Origin: Olsenella sp. An188
GTDB taxonomy: Bacteria > Actinomycetota > Coriobacteriia > Coriobacteriales > Atopobiaceae
Reading direction: 5' to 3'
DNA length: 64,000 bases
NCBI RefSeq assembly: GCF_002160255.1
Contig: NZ_NFKF01000002.1
Location: 1 to 64,000, forward strand
Shown here: piece by piece, positions 8,016 through 16,342 of the stretch
How the letters are laid out: each line of letters begins with the position of its first letter
Numbering within the stretch: position 1 is the stretch's first letter
Notes under the pieces: model-generated
Seen by the model: the letters and a program-made list of their open reading frames with translations, nothing else
Databases searched by the model: none
Told to the model about the DNA's origin: nothing
Translations under genes and position numbers: made by a program

Positions 8016-9326
8016 TCACTCGGCGCCGGTCAGAAGCGCCACGTCGGTCACGTCGCGCGAGCCCGCGATGAAGCGCGAGCGCGCCCGGGCGGCGGCGGCG
8101 AGCTGGGCCGCCGTGTCCTCCTCAAAGCGGTCGCGCATGATCTTGTCGGCCGCGCGCTGCGCGAAGACGAGCGACTCGAGCAGGCTGTTCGAGGCCAGGC
8201 GGTTGCGCCCGTGCACCCCGTTGCAGCAGGTCTCGCCGCAGGCGAAGAGGTGCGGCAGGGTGGTCTCGGAGTCGGAGTCCACGTGGATGCCCCCCATGAA
8301 GTAGTGCTGGGCGGGCACCACCGGGATCGGCTGCTCGCGGATGTCGTAGCCCTCCTCGAGGCAGTGCTCGAGGATGTGGGTGAAGTGCCTCTCCACCTCC
8401 TCGCGCGGCACGCGCTCGAAGGAGAGCCACACGTGCTCGGAGCCCGTGCGCGCCATCTCCGCCAGGATGGCGGCCGAGACCACGTCGCGCGGCTGGAGCT
8501 CGTCGCAGAAGCGCTCGCCCGCGTCGTTGAGCAGCACCGCCCCCTCGCCGCGCGCGGACTCGGAGATGAGGAAGGCGCGTCCGGGGCGCTCGGTCCACAG
8601 GGTGGTGGGGTGGACCTGCACGTAGTCCATGTGCTCGAGAAGGACCCCGTGCTCGGCGGCCACGCGGCAGCCGTCCCCGGTGAGGCAGGAGAAGTTCGTG
8701 GAGTGCGCGTAGAGCCCTCCGACGCCGCCCGTGGCGAGGACCGTGGCGTCCGCGTTGATCTGCAGGCGCTCGCCGCCCGCGTCCGTGGCCACCACGCCGC
8801 GGCACACGCGCCGCCCCGCGGCGTCGAAGCCCTCGACGAGGTCGGTCATGCAGGTGTGCTCGAGGACGTGCGCGCCCGGCAGCACGCGCACGCAGGAGAG
8901 CAGGTGCGTCGTGATCTCCTGCCCGGTGACGTCCTCGTGGTAGACGATGCGCGGCCGCGAGTGGGCTCCCTCGCGCGTGTAGTCCAGGCTCCCGTCGGCG
9001 CGCCGGGCGAAGCGCACGCCGCGCTTGACCAGGTCGTCGATGATGGGCCTGCTCGCGCGGATCATGATGTCCACGCTCTCGAGGCGGTTCTCGTAGTGCC
9101 CGGCGCGCAGCGTGTCCTCAAAGAACGGCTCGTAGTCGCCCTCGTCGTGCAGGACGCAGATGCCGCCCTGTGCGAGCATGGAGTCGCACTCGTCGACGGC
9201 CCCCTTCGAGAGCAGGACCACGTTGAGCGCCGCGGGGAGGTTGAGCGCGCAGTAGAGCCCGGCCACGCCGCAGCCCACGATCACCACGTCGCAGTCGATG
9301 GTGCGGGAGCGCGCGGCGCGGCTCAT
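8016..9326 (-). CDS. nadB: L-aspartate oxidase
   Basis: A 436-residue flavoprotein that oxidises L-aspartate to iminoaspartate, the first step of de novo NAD synthesis. It opens with an FAD dinucleotide-binding fold (DCDVVIVGCGVAGLYCALNL), followed by MLAQGGICVL, the active-site arginine region HSRPRIVYHEDVTG, ATGGVGGLY, the capping-domain segment QVHPTTL and the second FAD block FACGETCCNGVHGRNRLASNSLLE. It is shorter at the C-terminus than E. coli NadB, as usual for anaerobes, where fumarate may replace oxygen as electron acceptor. ATG at 9326 overlaps the nadA stop (ATGA). Confidence 0.95.
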   Translation of the reverse strand: MSRAARSRTIDCDVVIVGCGVAGLYCALNLPAALNVVLLSKGAVDECDSMLAQGGICVLHDEGDYEPFFEDTLRAGHYENRLESVDIMIRASRPIIDDLVKRGVRFARRADGSLDYTREGAHSRPRIVYHEDVTGQEITTHLLSCVRVLPGAHVLEHTCMTDLVEGFDAAGRRVCRGVVATDAGGERLQINADATVLATGGVGGLYAHSTNFSCLTGDGCRVAAEHGVLLEHMDYVQVHPTTLWTERPGRAFLISESARGEGAVLLNDAGERFCDELQPRDVVSAAILAEMARTGSEHVWLSFERVPREEVERHFTHILEHCLEEGYDIREQPIPVVPAQHYFMGGIHVDSDSETTLPHLFACGETCCNGVHGRNRLASNSLLESLVFAQRAADKIMRDRFEEDTAAQLAAAARARSRFIAGSRDVTDVALLTGAE

Positions 9327-10255
9327 CGGCTCGCCCCCAGCTCGAGCATGCGCGCGAGCGCGGCGCGCGCCGGGGCGGCTACCCCCTCCGGCGGGAGCCC
9401 CACCTCGCCCGAGCCCTCGCGCAGGCACGCGGCGACCCCCTCGGCCGTGATGCGCTCCATGTCGGGGCAGACCGGGTGCGTGGGCGGGAAGTGGAAGCGC
9501 TTGCCCATGCCGGCGCAGCGCCGCTCGAGCTCGCCGCGCACCCCGTCCACGGTCAGGACGATGTAGTCGCGCGCCTCCCCCGCCGCGGCGGCCTCGACGA
9601 TCTGCGAGGTCGAGCCCGCCACGTCGGCGAGCTCCGTGACCTCCGGGCCGCACTCGGGGTGCGCGAGCACCGGAGCGCCGGGCAGGCTCTCCCTGAGGGC
9701 GCGGACCTCGTCTGCGGAGATGGCCTGGTGGATGGGGCAGTAGCCGTCGTTCAGGATGACGTTCTTCTCGGCCACCTGGCCCGCCACGTAGCGGCCGAGG
9801 TGGCGGTCCGGGATGAACAGGACGTTGCGCTGCGGCAGTGCGAAGACGATGCGCACGGCGTTGGAGGAGGTCACGCACACGTCGGACCACGACTTGACCT
9901 CCGCCGTCGAGTTGACGTAGCAGGCCACCGCCAGGTCGTCGCCGTACTTCTCGCGCGCGGCGTCCACCGTCTCGCGCTGGACCATGTGCGCCATCGGGCA
10001 GTCCGCCGACGCGTCGGGCATGAGCACGGTCTTGTCGGGCGAGAGCAGCTTGGCGCTCTCGGCCATGAAGCGGACGCCCGCAAAGACGAGCGTGGAGGCC
10101 GGCAGCGTGGCGGCCAGGCTCGCCAGGGCGAAGGAGTCCCCCACGTGGTCGGCCAGCTCCTGGACCTCGGTCGGCACGTAGTAGTGCGCCAGCACCACCG
10201 CGTCGCGCTCGTGCTTGAGGCGCGCCACCTCGGCGCGCAGCTCCTCTGTCAGCAT
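9323..10255 (-). CDS. nadA: Quinolinate synthase
   Basis: A 310-residue [4Fe-4S] enzyme that condenses iminoaspartate with dihydroxyacetone phosphate to quinolinate. The opening VVLAHYYVPTEVQELADHVGDS is diagnostic. Three cysteines placed as cluster ligands are visible in AVACYVNSTAEVKSWSDVC, HPECGPEV and HPVCPDMERI. The length fits the short clade of NadA. It is first in the operon. ATG at 10255 is preceded by GAGGGGG, and a clear promoter lies 35-60 bp upstream. Its iron-sulfur cluster would be supplied by the SUF system at 45.8 kb. Confidence 0.95.
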   Translation of the reverse strand: MLTEELRAEVARLKHERDAVVLAHYYVPTEVQELADHVGDSFALASLAATLPASTLVFAGVRFMAESAKLLSPDKTVLMPDASADCPMAHMVQRETVDAAREKYGDDLAVACYVNSTAEVKSWSDVCVTSSNAVRIVFALPQRNVLFIPDRHLGRYVAGQVAEKNVILNDGYCPIHQAISADEVRALRESLPGAPVLAHPECGPEVTELADVAGSTSQIVEAAAAGEARDYIVLTVDGVRGELERRCAGMGKRFHFPPTHPVCPDMERITAEGVAACLREGSGEVGLPPEGVAAPARAALARMLELGASR

Positions 10256-10289
10256 GGGTACCCCCTCGTCGCGCTGGTCAGCGGGCCTC

Positions 10290-10324
10290 AGTATACACCT
10301 CGCTTTACAGCTGACAAGACAGCT
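10290..10324 (-). promoter_or_regulatory. nadA promoter with overlapping inverted-repeat operator
   Basis: On the minus strand TTGTCA (10317-10312) and TATACT (10295-10290) are separated by 16 bp. The palindrome AGCTG-acaaga-CAGCT (10309-10324) covers the -35 box. NiaR regulators are known to bind short inverted repeats at nad promoters, so this is the best candidate NiaR operator. The assignment is inference from position. Confidence 0.6.
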
Positions 10325-10359
10325 CGCGCGGCCCTGACCCGCCTTCGTCGGGAAACTCC

Positions 10360-10475
10360 GAGTTATGCTCGAGCAAAAGTCAGGATTCGCCCGGCGAGAA
10401 GAACCTCGCGTCGCGCCTACCTGCGTATATGTAGGGTTGAACTACCGTGCCCCGAGTTTTGCTCGTGCATAAGTC
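10360..10475. repeat. Intergenic inverted-repeat element between nadA and marR
   Basis: Two 22-base arms (10360-10381 and 10454-10475) match each other with three differences, both directly and inverted, because each arm is itself nearly palindromic (core ATGCTCGAGCA). The 72 bp between them contain GGCGAGAAGAAC (10393-10404) and a small CCTAC/GTAGG hairpin. The rest of the nadA-marR gap (10256-10651) is non-coding. Confidence 0.55.
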
Positions 10476-10611
10476 GAAGCTCACGCCGGGGGCCACCCAG
10501 TTCGCCCCGGGCCGCGCCGGGGCCGCCGGCACAGCCCCGCCCGCGCGTCACCTGTGGAGGCCGTGTGGCGATTGCGCCCGAGCGGCTCGAAGTCCCGCGT
10601 CCGGGGTATCA

Positions 10612-10642
10612 CCTAACACCGTAAGTATCTTCTAGTGTTAGG
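10612..10642 (+). promoter_or_regulatory. Probable MarR-type autoregulatory operator
   Basis: A perfect inverted repeat CCTAACAC ... GTGTTAGG with a 15-base spacer lies directly before the MarR-family gene. Its right arm runs into the Shine-Dalgarno sequence (TTAGGAGAA). Binding here would block transcription of the regulator and exporter genes. The spacing and placement suit a MarR dimer; binding by this MarR is inferred. Confidence 0.6.
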
Positions 10643-10651
10643 AGAATCCGC

Positions 10652-11107
10652 ATGGAAGACACGCCCACCTACGAGGAGCTCGCGCACGAGCTCCTCGGGG
10701 AGCTGCTCGCCCTGGGGAGCACCCTCACCCCGATGATGGTCAACTCCACGAGGGGCGAGACGGCCACGCTCATGACGCTCTACCGCGTCGAGGGGGCGCT
10801 CACGCCCGGCCAGCTCGGGGAGCACGCCCACGTCTCGAGCGCGCGCGTCGCCAACATCCTGCGCTCGCTCGAGGAGAAGGGCCTCGTCTCGCGAGCCCAC
10901 TCCACGGGGGACCGCCGCCAGGTCGAGGTGACGCTCACCGACGCCGGGCGCGCCGAGGCCGAGCGCACGCGCGAGGAGCGCACCAGGGCCGTCGCGCGCT
11001 ACCTCTCCGAGCTCGGCTCCGAGGACGCCGGGCACCTCGTCAGGATCGTGCGCCGCTCGCGGGACATCCTGAGCGACCGCGCGGCGCGGGAGGGGAGCGA
11101 GCGGTGA
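10652..11107 (+). CDS. MarR family transcriptional regulator
   Basis: A 151-residue winged helix-turn-helix protein of the MarR family. The recognition region LTPGQLGEHAHVSSARVANILRSLEEKGLVSR is followed by the wing TGDRRQVEVTLTDAGR, and terminal helices form the dimer interface. It is the first gene of a three-gene operon: its stop overlaps the GTG start of the first ABC exporter subunit (GTGA). Such pairs usually respond to a toxic small molecule by releasing the operator and raising pump expression. The start follows TTAGGAGAATCCGC, which lies inside a palindromic operator. The ligand is unknown. Confidence 0.92.
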   Translation: MEDTPTYEELAHELLGELLALGSTLTPMMVNSTRGETATLMTLYRVEGALTPGQLGEHAHVSSARVANILRSLEEKGLVSRAHSTGDRRQVEVTLTDAGRAEAERTREERTRAVARYLSELGSEDAGHLVRIVRRSRDILSDRAAREGSER

Positions 11108-13380
11108 GAATCCTCAGGCTCTTCAAAAACCACGTCCTCGCCGTGCTCGCGGTGGTGGCGCTGCTCGTCGTGCAGGCAAACGCCGAGCTCGCCCTCCCCA
11201 CCTACATGAGCGAGATCGTGGACGTGGGCATCCAGCAGGGCGGCATCGCCTCGCCCGTGCCCGACACCATCCGCGAAAGCTCGCTGGAGGACCTCAAGCT
11301 CTTCATGTCCGACGAGGACGCGAGCCTCGTCGAGGCCGCCTACGCCCCCGCCGACGAATCCGGCGTCCGCGCCTACCAGGGAGGCGCCGCCGACAAGGAC
11401 GAGGGCTCGGCGCTCTCACAGGCCATGGCGCTGCCCGAGGTCGCCGTGCTCGCGCTCCAGCAGGGCGTCGACGCCTCCGCGTTCGTGGACTCCGCGGACG
11501 CGGCCGAGAACCCCGCGGCCGCGGCGCTGGCGACCGCCGGCAGCGTCGGGCTCGACGAGGTGCGCGCCGCCGTGGACGCCGGACTCGTCAGCCGCGAGCA
11601 GCTCGTGAGCGCCGCCGGGGAGCTCGGCGAGCAGATGGGCTCGATGGGCGGCTCCATCGTCACCCAGCGCGCCATCTCCTACGTGAGCCAGGAGTACGAG
11701 GCCCAGGGCATCGCGCTCTCCGACGTGCAGAACGCCTACCTCGGCTCCGCCGCGCTCACGATGTTCGGCCTGTGCCTCGTGGGGCTCGCCGCCACGGTGC
11801 TCACGGGCGCCGTCGCCTCGCACACCGCCTCCACCATCGCGCGCGACCTGCGCCGCCAGACCTTCGAGAAGGTCATGCAGTTCTCGCCGGCCGAGGTCAA
11901 CAGGTTCTCCCAGGCGTCGCTGATCACCCGCTGCACCAACGACGTCCAGCAGCTCCAGATGGCAACGACGCTGTTCATGCGCATGGTGCTTCTCGCCCCG
12001 ATCATGGGCGTGGTGGCCGTGCTGCGCGTGCTGGAGACCTCCACGGGGCTGGAGTGGACCATCGGCGTGGCCGTCATCGCCGTGTGCGCCGTGGTGGGCG
12101 TGCTCATGGGCCTCACTATGCCCAAGTTCAAGCGCATGCAGGCCTACGTGGACCGCGTGAACCTCGTGGCGCGCGAGATGCTCGACGGCATCATGCCGAT
12201 CCGCGCCTTCGGCCGCCAGGAACACGAGCTCGAGCGCTTCGACGACGCCTCCACCGACCTCATGCGCACGCAGCTCTTCACCAACCGCGCCATGAGCTTC
12301 ATGATGCCGCTCATGATGTTCGTCATGAACTGCGTCACCGTGACGATCGTGTGGTTCGGCAGCCACGGCGTCTCCGAGGGCGTCATGCAGGTGGGCGACA
12401 TGATGGCGTTCATCTCCTACACGATGCAGATCGTCATGGCCTTCATGATCCTCACGATGGTGGCCGTGGTGCTGCCGCGCGCCGAGGTGGCCGCCGAGCG
12501 CATCGAGGAGGTGCTGGAGTGCCCGCTGTCCATCACCGACCCGGCACACCCCAAAACCCCGGCCGAGGGCAGCCCGCGCGGCGAGCTCACCTTCCGCAAC
12601 GTGAGCTTCCAGTACCCCGACGCGCGCAAGGACGTCATCCAGGGCGTCTCGTTCACCACGCACGCCGGCAAGATGACGGGCGTCATCGGCTCCACGGGCT
12701 CGGGCAAGTCCACGCTCGTGCAGCTCATCCCGCGCCTGTACGACGTCACGGGCGGCGGCGTGCTGCTCGACGGCGTCGACGTGCGCGACATGTCCCTCTC
12801 CGACCTGCGAGGGCGCATCGGCTACATCCCGCAGCAGGGCATGCTCTTCTCGGGCACCGTCGAGTCCAACCTCAAGTTCGCCGGCGAGGGCGTGACCGAC
12901 GAGGACATGCGCGAGGCGGCGCGGGTGGCCCAGGCGACCGAGTTCATCGAGCGACGCGAGGGCGCCTGGGAGTCCCCCATCTCGCAGGGCGGCTCCAACG
13001 TCTCCGGCGGCCAGCGCCAGCGCCTGGCCATCGCGCGCGCCCTGGCCAAGAACCCCGAGGTCATCGTCTTCGACGACTCGTTCTCCGCGCTCGACTACAA
13101 GACCGACGCCGCCCTGCGCGACGAGCTGGCGCGCTCGGTGACGGACGCCGCGCTCGTGGTGGTGGGCCAGCGCATCGCCACCATCATGAACGCCGACGAG
13201 ATCCTCGTGCTCGACGAGGGCCACGTGGTGGGCCGCGGCACACACGACGAGCTCCTGCGCAGCTGCCCCGCCTACCTCGAGATCGCGCAGAGCCAGCTGT
13301 CCGCCGCCGAGCTCGGGCTCACGGACGAGGAGATCGCCGCCGTCCTGGACGGAGCGGCCGGGAAGGGAGGTGAGCGCTGA
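11104..13380 (+). CDS. ABC exporter subunit A (fused membrane and ATPase domains)
   Basis: A 758-residue half-transporter. After the first membrane helix (about residues 10-30) there is a large extracytoplasmic insert, roughly 35-195, rich in Ala, Asp and Glu, then five more helices and an ATPase domain from about 495. Walker A is GSTGSGKST and the signature is VSGGQRQR. The Walker B region reads VIVFDDSF, with Asp where the catalytic Glu normally stands, so this subunit carries the degenerate site of a heterodimer. It pairs with the next gene, whose start overlaps its stop by one base. Role: drug, lipid or peptide export under MarR control. Confidence 0.92.
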   Translation: MRILRLFKNHVLAVLAVVALLVVQANAELALPTYMSEIVDVGIQQGGIASPVPDTIRESSLEDLKLFMSDEDASLVEAAYAPADESGVRAYQGGAADKDEGSALSQAMALPEVAVLALQQGVDASAFVDSADAAENPAAAALATAGSVGLDEVRAAVDAGLVSREQLVSAAGELGEQMGSMGGSIVTQRAISYVSQEYEAQGIALSDVQNAYLGSAALTMFGLCLVGLAATVLTGAVASHTASTIARDLRRQTFEKVMQFSPAEVNRFSQASLITRCTNDVQQLQMATTLFMRMVLLAPIMGVVAVLRVLETSTGLEWTIGVAVIAVCAVVGVLMGLTMPKFKRMQAYVDRVNLVAREMLDGIMPIRAFGRQEHELERFDDASTDLMRTQLFTNRAMSFMMPLMMFVMNCVTVTIVWFGSHGVSEGVMQVGDMMAFISYTMQIVMAFMILTMVAVVLPRAEVAAERIEEVLECPLSITDPAHPKTPAEGSPRGELTFRNVSFQYPDARKDVIQGVSFTTHAGKMTGVIGSTGSGKSTLVQLIPRLYDVTGGGVLLDGVDVRDMSLSDLRGRIGYIPQQGMLFSGTVESNLKFAGEGVTDEDMREAARVAQATEFIERREGAWESPISQGGSNVSGGQRQRLAIARALAKNPEVIVFDDSFSALDYKTDAALRDELARSVTDAALVVVGQRIATIMNADEILVLDEGHVVGRGTHDELLRSCPAYLEIAQSQLSAAELGLTDEEIAAVLDGAAGKGGER

Positions 13381-15176
13381 TGCCCCCGATGGGACGCGGG
13401 CGCTCCACGGAGCGCGCAAAGGACTTCAAGGGAACCATCGTCAGGCTCCTGGGCTACGTGGGACGCCACAAGATCGCCGTCATTCTCGCGTGCGTGTTCG
13501 CCGTGTGCTCGGTGGTCTTCAACATCGTAGGCCCGCGCGTGCTGGGCTCGGTGACCACCAAGCTCTACGAGGGGCTCGTCGCCACGGTCCAGGGCACGGG
13601 CTCGGTGGACTTCGAGTGGATCGGGATGACGCTGCTGGGGCTTCTTGGCCTGTACCTGGCCAGCTCGGCGTGCAACCTCGTCCAGGGCTGGCTCATGACC
13701 GGCGTCACGCAAAAGATCTGCTACCGCATGCGCAAGGAGATCGCCGAGAAGATCGCGGTCATCCCCATGAGCTACTTCAACGGCCACAGCAAGGGTGACG
13801 TGCTCAGCCGCATCACCAACGACGTGGACACGCTCGGCCAGTCGCTCAACCAGTCCATCACGCAGCTCATCACCTCCGTCACGCAGGTCGTCGGCGTGCT
13901 CGTGATGATGCTCTCCATCAGCCTGCCGCTCACCGGCGTCACCGTGCTCACGCTGCCGGTCTCGGTGGTGATCGTGCTCGTGATGGTGCACTTCTCGCAG
14001 AAGTACTTCCGCGAGCAGCAGCGGGTGCTCGGCACCGTGAACGGCATCGTGGAGGAGGACTTCGCGGGCCAGAACGTCATCCAGGTGTTCGACCGCTCCG
14101 AGCGCGCCGTGGCCGACTTCGAGGTTGAGAACGACCGCCTGTTCGTGAGCGGCTGGCGCAGCCAGTTCCTCTCCGGCCTGATGATGCCGCTCATGAGCCT
14201 CGTGGGCAACATGGGCTACGTGGGCGTCGTCGTGGTGGGCGCGCAGCTCGCGCTCGTCGGCCAGGCGGCCCCCGGCGACATCCAGAGCTTCATCCAGTAC
14301 GTGCGCAACTTCACGCAGCCGATCCAGCAGCTCGCCAACGTGTCCAACACGATGCAGTCCATGGCCGCCGCCACCGAGCGCGTCTTCGAGTTTCTCGCCG
14401 CGCCGGAGGAGAGCGAGCCGGAGACTCCGCAGCTGCCCGCGCGCCGCGAGGGCCGCGTGGAGTTCGACCACGTGCGCTTTGGCTACGTCCCCGGCAAGAC
14501 CATCATCAAGGACTTCTCCTGCGTGGCGGAGCCGGGCCAGACCGTGGCCATCGTGGGCCCCACCGGCGCGGGCAAGACCACGCTCATCAAGCTGCTCCAG
14601 CGCTTCTGGGACGTGGACGCGGGGTCGCTTCGCGTGGACGGCATCGACGTGCGCGACTGGGACCGCTCCGAGCTGCGCCAGGAGTTCGCCATGGTGCTGC
14701 AGGACACGTGGCTGTTCAACGGCACCATCCGCGAGAACATCCGCTACGGCCGGCCCGACGCCACCGACGAGGAGGTGGAGGCCGCCGCGAGGGCCGCGCG
14801 CTGCGACCACTTCATCCACACGCTGGCCGGCGGCTACGACTTCGTGATCAACGAGGAGGGCACCAACCTCAGCCAGGGGCAGCGCCAGCTCGTGACCATC
14901 GCACGCGCCGTGCTGGCCGACCGCCCGGCGCTCATCCTCGACGAGGCCACCTCGAACGTGGACACGCGCACCGAGGAGCTCATCCAGCGCGCCATGGACG
15001 CCCTCATGGTGGGACGCACGAGCTTCGTGATCGCGCACCGGCTGTCCACGATCAGAAACGCGGACGTGATCTTGGTGCTGCGCGATGGCGACATCGTGGA
15101 GAAGGGCACCCACGAGGAGCTTCTCGCCAAGGGCGGCTTCTACGCGGAGCTCTACAACTCCCAGTTCGCCCAGTAG
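13380..15176 (+). CDS. ABC exporter subunit B (fused membrane and ATPase domains)
   Basis: A 598-residue half-transporter with six membrane helices in residues 25-330 and an ATPase domain from about 365. Walker A is GPTGAGKTT, the signature is LSQGQRQ, and Walker B is ALILDEATSNVD with the catalytic Glu present. It therefore supplies the active hydrolysis site to the heterodimer with subunit A. The start overlaps the previous stop as TGATG, which suggests translational coupling. The gene ends at a hairpin shared with the convergent deacetylase gene. Substrate unknown; the pair resembles YheI/YheH and LmrCD-type multidrug exporters. Confidence 0.93.
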   Translation: MPPMGRGRSTERAKDFKGTIVRLLGYVGRHKIAVILACVFAVCSVVFNIVGPRVLGSVTTKLYEGLVATVQGTGSVDFEWIGMTLLGLLGLYLASSACNLVQGWLMTGVTQKICYRMRKEIAEKIAVIPMSYFNGHSKGDVLSRITNDVDTLGQSLNQSITQLITSVTQVVGVLVMMLSISLPLTGVTVLTLPVSVVIVLVMVHFSQKYFREQQRVLGTVNGIVEEDFAGQNVIQVFDRSERAVADFEVENDRLFVSGWRSQFLSGLMMPLMSLVGNMGYVGVVVVGAQLALVGQAAPGDIQSFIQYVRNFTQPIQQLANVSNTMQSMAAATERVFEFLAAPEESEPETPQLPARREGRVEFDHVRFGYVPGKTIIKDFSCVAEPGQTVAIVGPTGAGKTTLIKLLQRFWDVDAGSLRVDGIDVRDWDRSELRQEFAMVLQDTWLFNGTIRENIRYGRPDATDEEVEAAARAARCDHFIHTLAGGYDFVINEEGTNLSQGQRQLVTIARAVLADRPALILDEATSNVDTRTEELIQRAMDALMVGRTSFVIAHRLSTIRNADVILVLRDGDIVEKGTHEELLAKGGFYAELYNSQFAQ

Positions 15177-15186
15177 CGCCCGATGC

Positions 15187-15221
15187 GGCGAGAAGGGCCA
15201 CGCGCCGCGGCCCTTCTCGCC
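15187..15221. terminator. Bidirectional terminator built from two GGCGAGAA octamers
   Basis: A perfect 13-bp inverted repeat, GGCGAGAAGGGCC (15187-15199) and GGCCCTTCTCGCC (15209-15221), with a 9-base loop. It sits just after the ABC subunit B stop and about 30 bp from the stop of the convergent deacetylase gene. Each arm begins with the octamer that is over-represented across this window. Confidence 0.75.
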
Positions 15222-15252
15222 GTTGCCTCTGCCCCGGCGCGCCCGCGGGCCG

Positions 15253-16212
15253 CTAGTTGTTGACGCCGTGATGGCAGACGAAGCCCTCGCGCGTGATGGG
15301 CTCGAACCTGTAGCCGCGCTGCTGGTAGAACTCGATGATCCGCGGCAGGGCGTCGGGCGTGGTGTCCTTGGTCGACGAGTCGTGGAAGAGCAGCATCACG
15401 TTGGTGTAGCCCTCCACGCACGAGCTCTGCACGATCTTCTCCACGTCGACGTTAGTGCCCGCGGCGTCGCCCGAGCTCACGTTCCAGTCGTAGAACTGGT
15501 AGCCGCGCGCGGGCAGGTCGCTCACGAGCGCGCTCATGATGCCCGGGCAGTAGTTGGCCGAGACCGTGTTGGAGGCCCCTCCCGGGAAGCGCGTGAGGTA
15601 GGGCACGAACCCAATCTGCTCCTTGACGACCTGGCCCACCTGGTCGAGGTCGCCGAAGAACGCGTCCTCGGAGGCGTAGACCTGGGCGTAGTCGTGCGTC
15701 ATCGTGTGCAGGCCGATCGAGTGGCCGCGCTCGTAGGCGTCGCGGATGTAGCCGCGCTTGTCGGGCTCGTGGCCGGTCACGAAGAAGGTGGCCTTCACGC
15801 CGTAGCGGTCGAGCACGTCGAGCACGCGCGGGGTGTTGTCCGAGGGGCCGTCGTCAAAGGTGAGGTAGACGGTCTTCTCGCCCGTGCCGTCGAGGCGCCA
15901 GTCGGTCTGGGCCGACGGGTCGAGGGCGAGGCCTGCGGCGCGCTCGTCGAGCGCGGGCTCGGGCTCGGGCGGCGGGGGCGGCGCGTCGGGCTCCTGGAGG
16001 ACGCCGGGTGCGGCCGGTGCTCCCGGCGCGGCAGCCCTCGGGGCGGAGACGAGAAGCGCCAGGGCTCCCGCCCCGCCGATGAGCGCGACCGTCAGGAGCG
16101 CCACCACGACCGCGAGGCCGCGCGCGCTGCGCTGCTGCTCTCGCGCGCTCGGGCGCGACGCGACCCTGGGGCGCACGGGGGCACCACGCCGTCCTTCAGG
16201 CTCTCTCGTCAT
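15253..16212 (-). CDS. Membrane-anchored polysaccharide deacetylase (NodB domain)
   Basis: A 319-residue cell-surface enzyme. Residues 32-55 form an N-terminal membrane anchor, followed by a Pro/Ala-rich linker and a NodB domain from about 110. Catalytic motifs are complete: TFDDGPSD (metal Asp and base), GLHTMTHDY (metal His residues), RFPGG, DWNVSSGD and the closing LLFHDS. It should remove N-acetyl groups from peptidoglycan or a secreted polysaccharide, often conferring lysozyme resistance. It converges on the ABC exporter and has a peptidoglycan hydrolase gene just upstream on the same strand (130 bp), so both probably work on the wall. Confidence 0.92.
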   Translation of the reverse strand: MTREPEGRRGAPVRPRVASRPSAREQQRSARGLAVVVALLTVALIGGAGALALLVSAPRAAAPGAPAAPGVLQEPDAPPPPPEPEPALDERAAGLALDPSAQTDWRLDGTGEKTVYLTFDDGPSDNTPRVLDVLDRYGVKATFFVTGHEPDKRGYIRDAYERGHSIGLHTMTHDYAQVYASEDAFFGDLDQVGQVVKEQIGFVPYLTRFPGGASNTVSANYCPGIMSALVSDLPARGYQFYDWNVSSGDAAGTNVDVEKIVQSSCVEGYTNVMLLFHDSSTKDTTPDALPRIIEFYQQRGYRFEPITREGFVCHHGVNN

Positions 16213-16342
16213 TGTCCCTCCCCCCTCGAGGCCGCTGCCGTGACAGCGATTGTACGGCAGCGGGGGCCGTCCGGCGGCCCGGGGAAGTTGACGGTTTCGT
16301 AAGGGACGCCGCCGGCGGCGCAGGCGCGCGGGCGCGCGGGCG

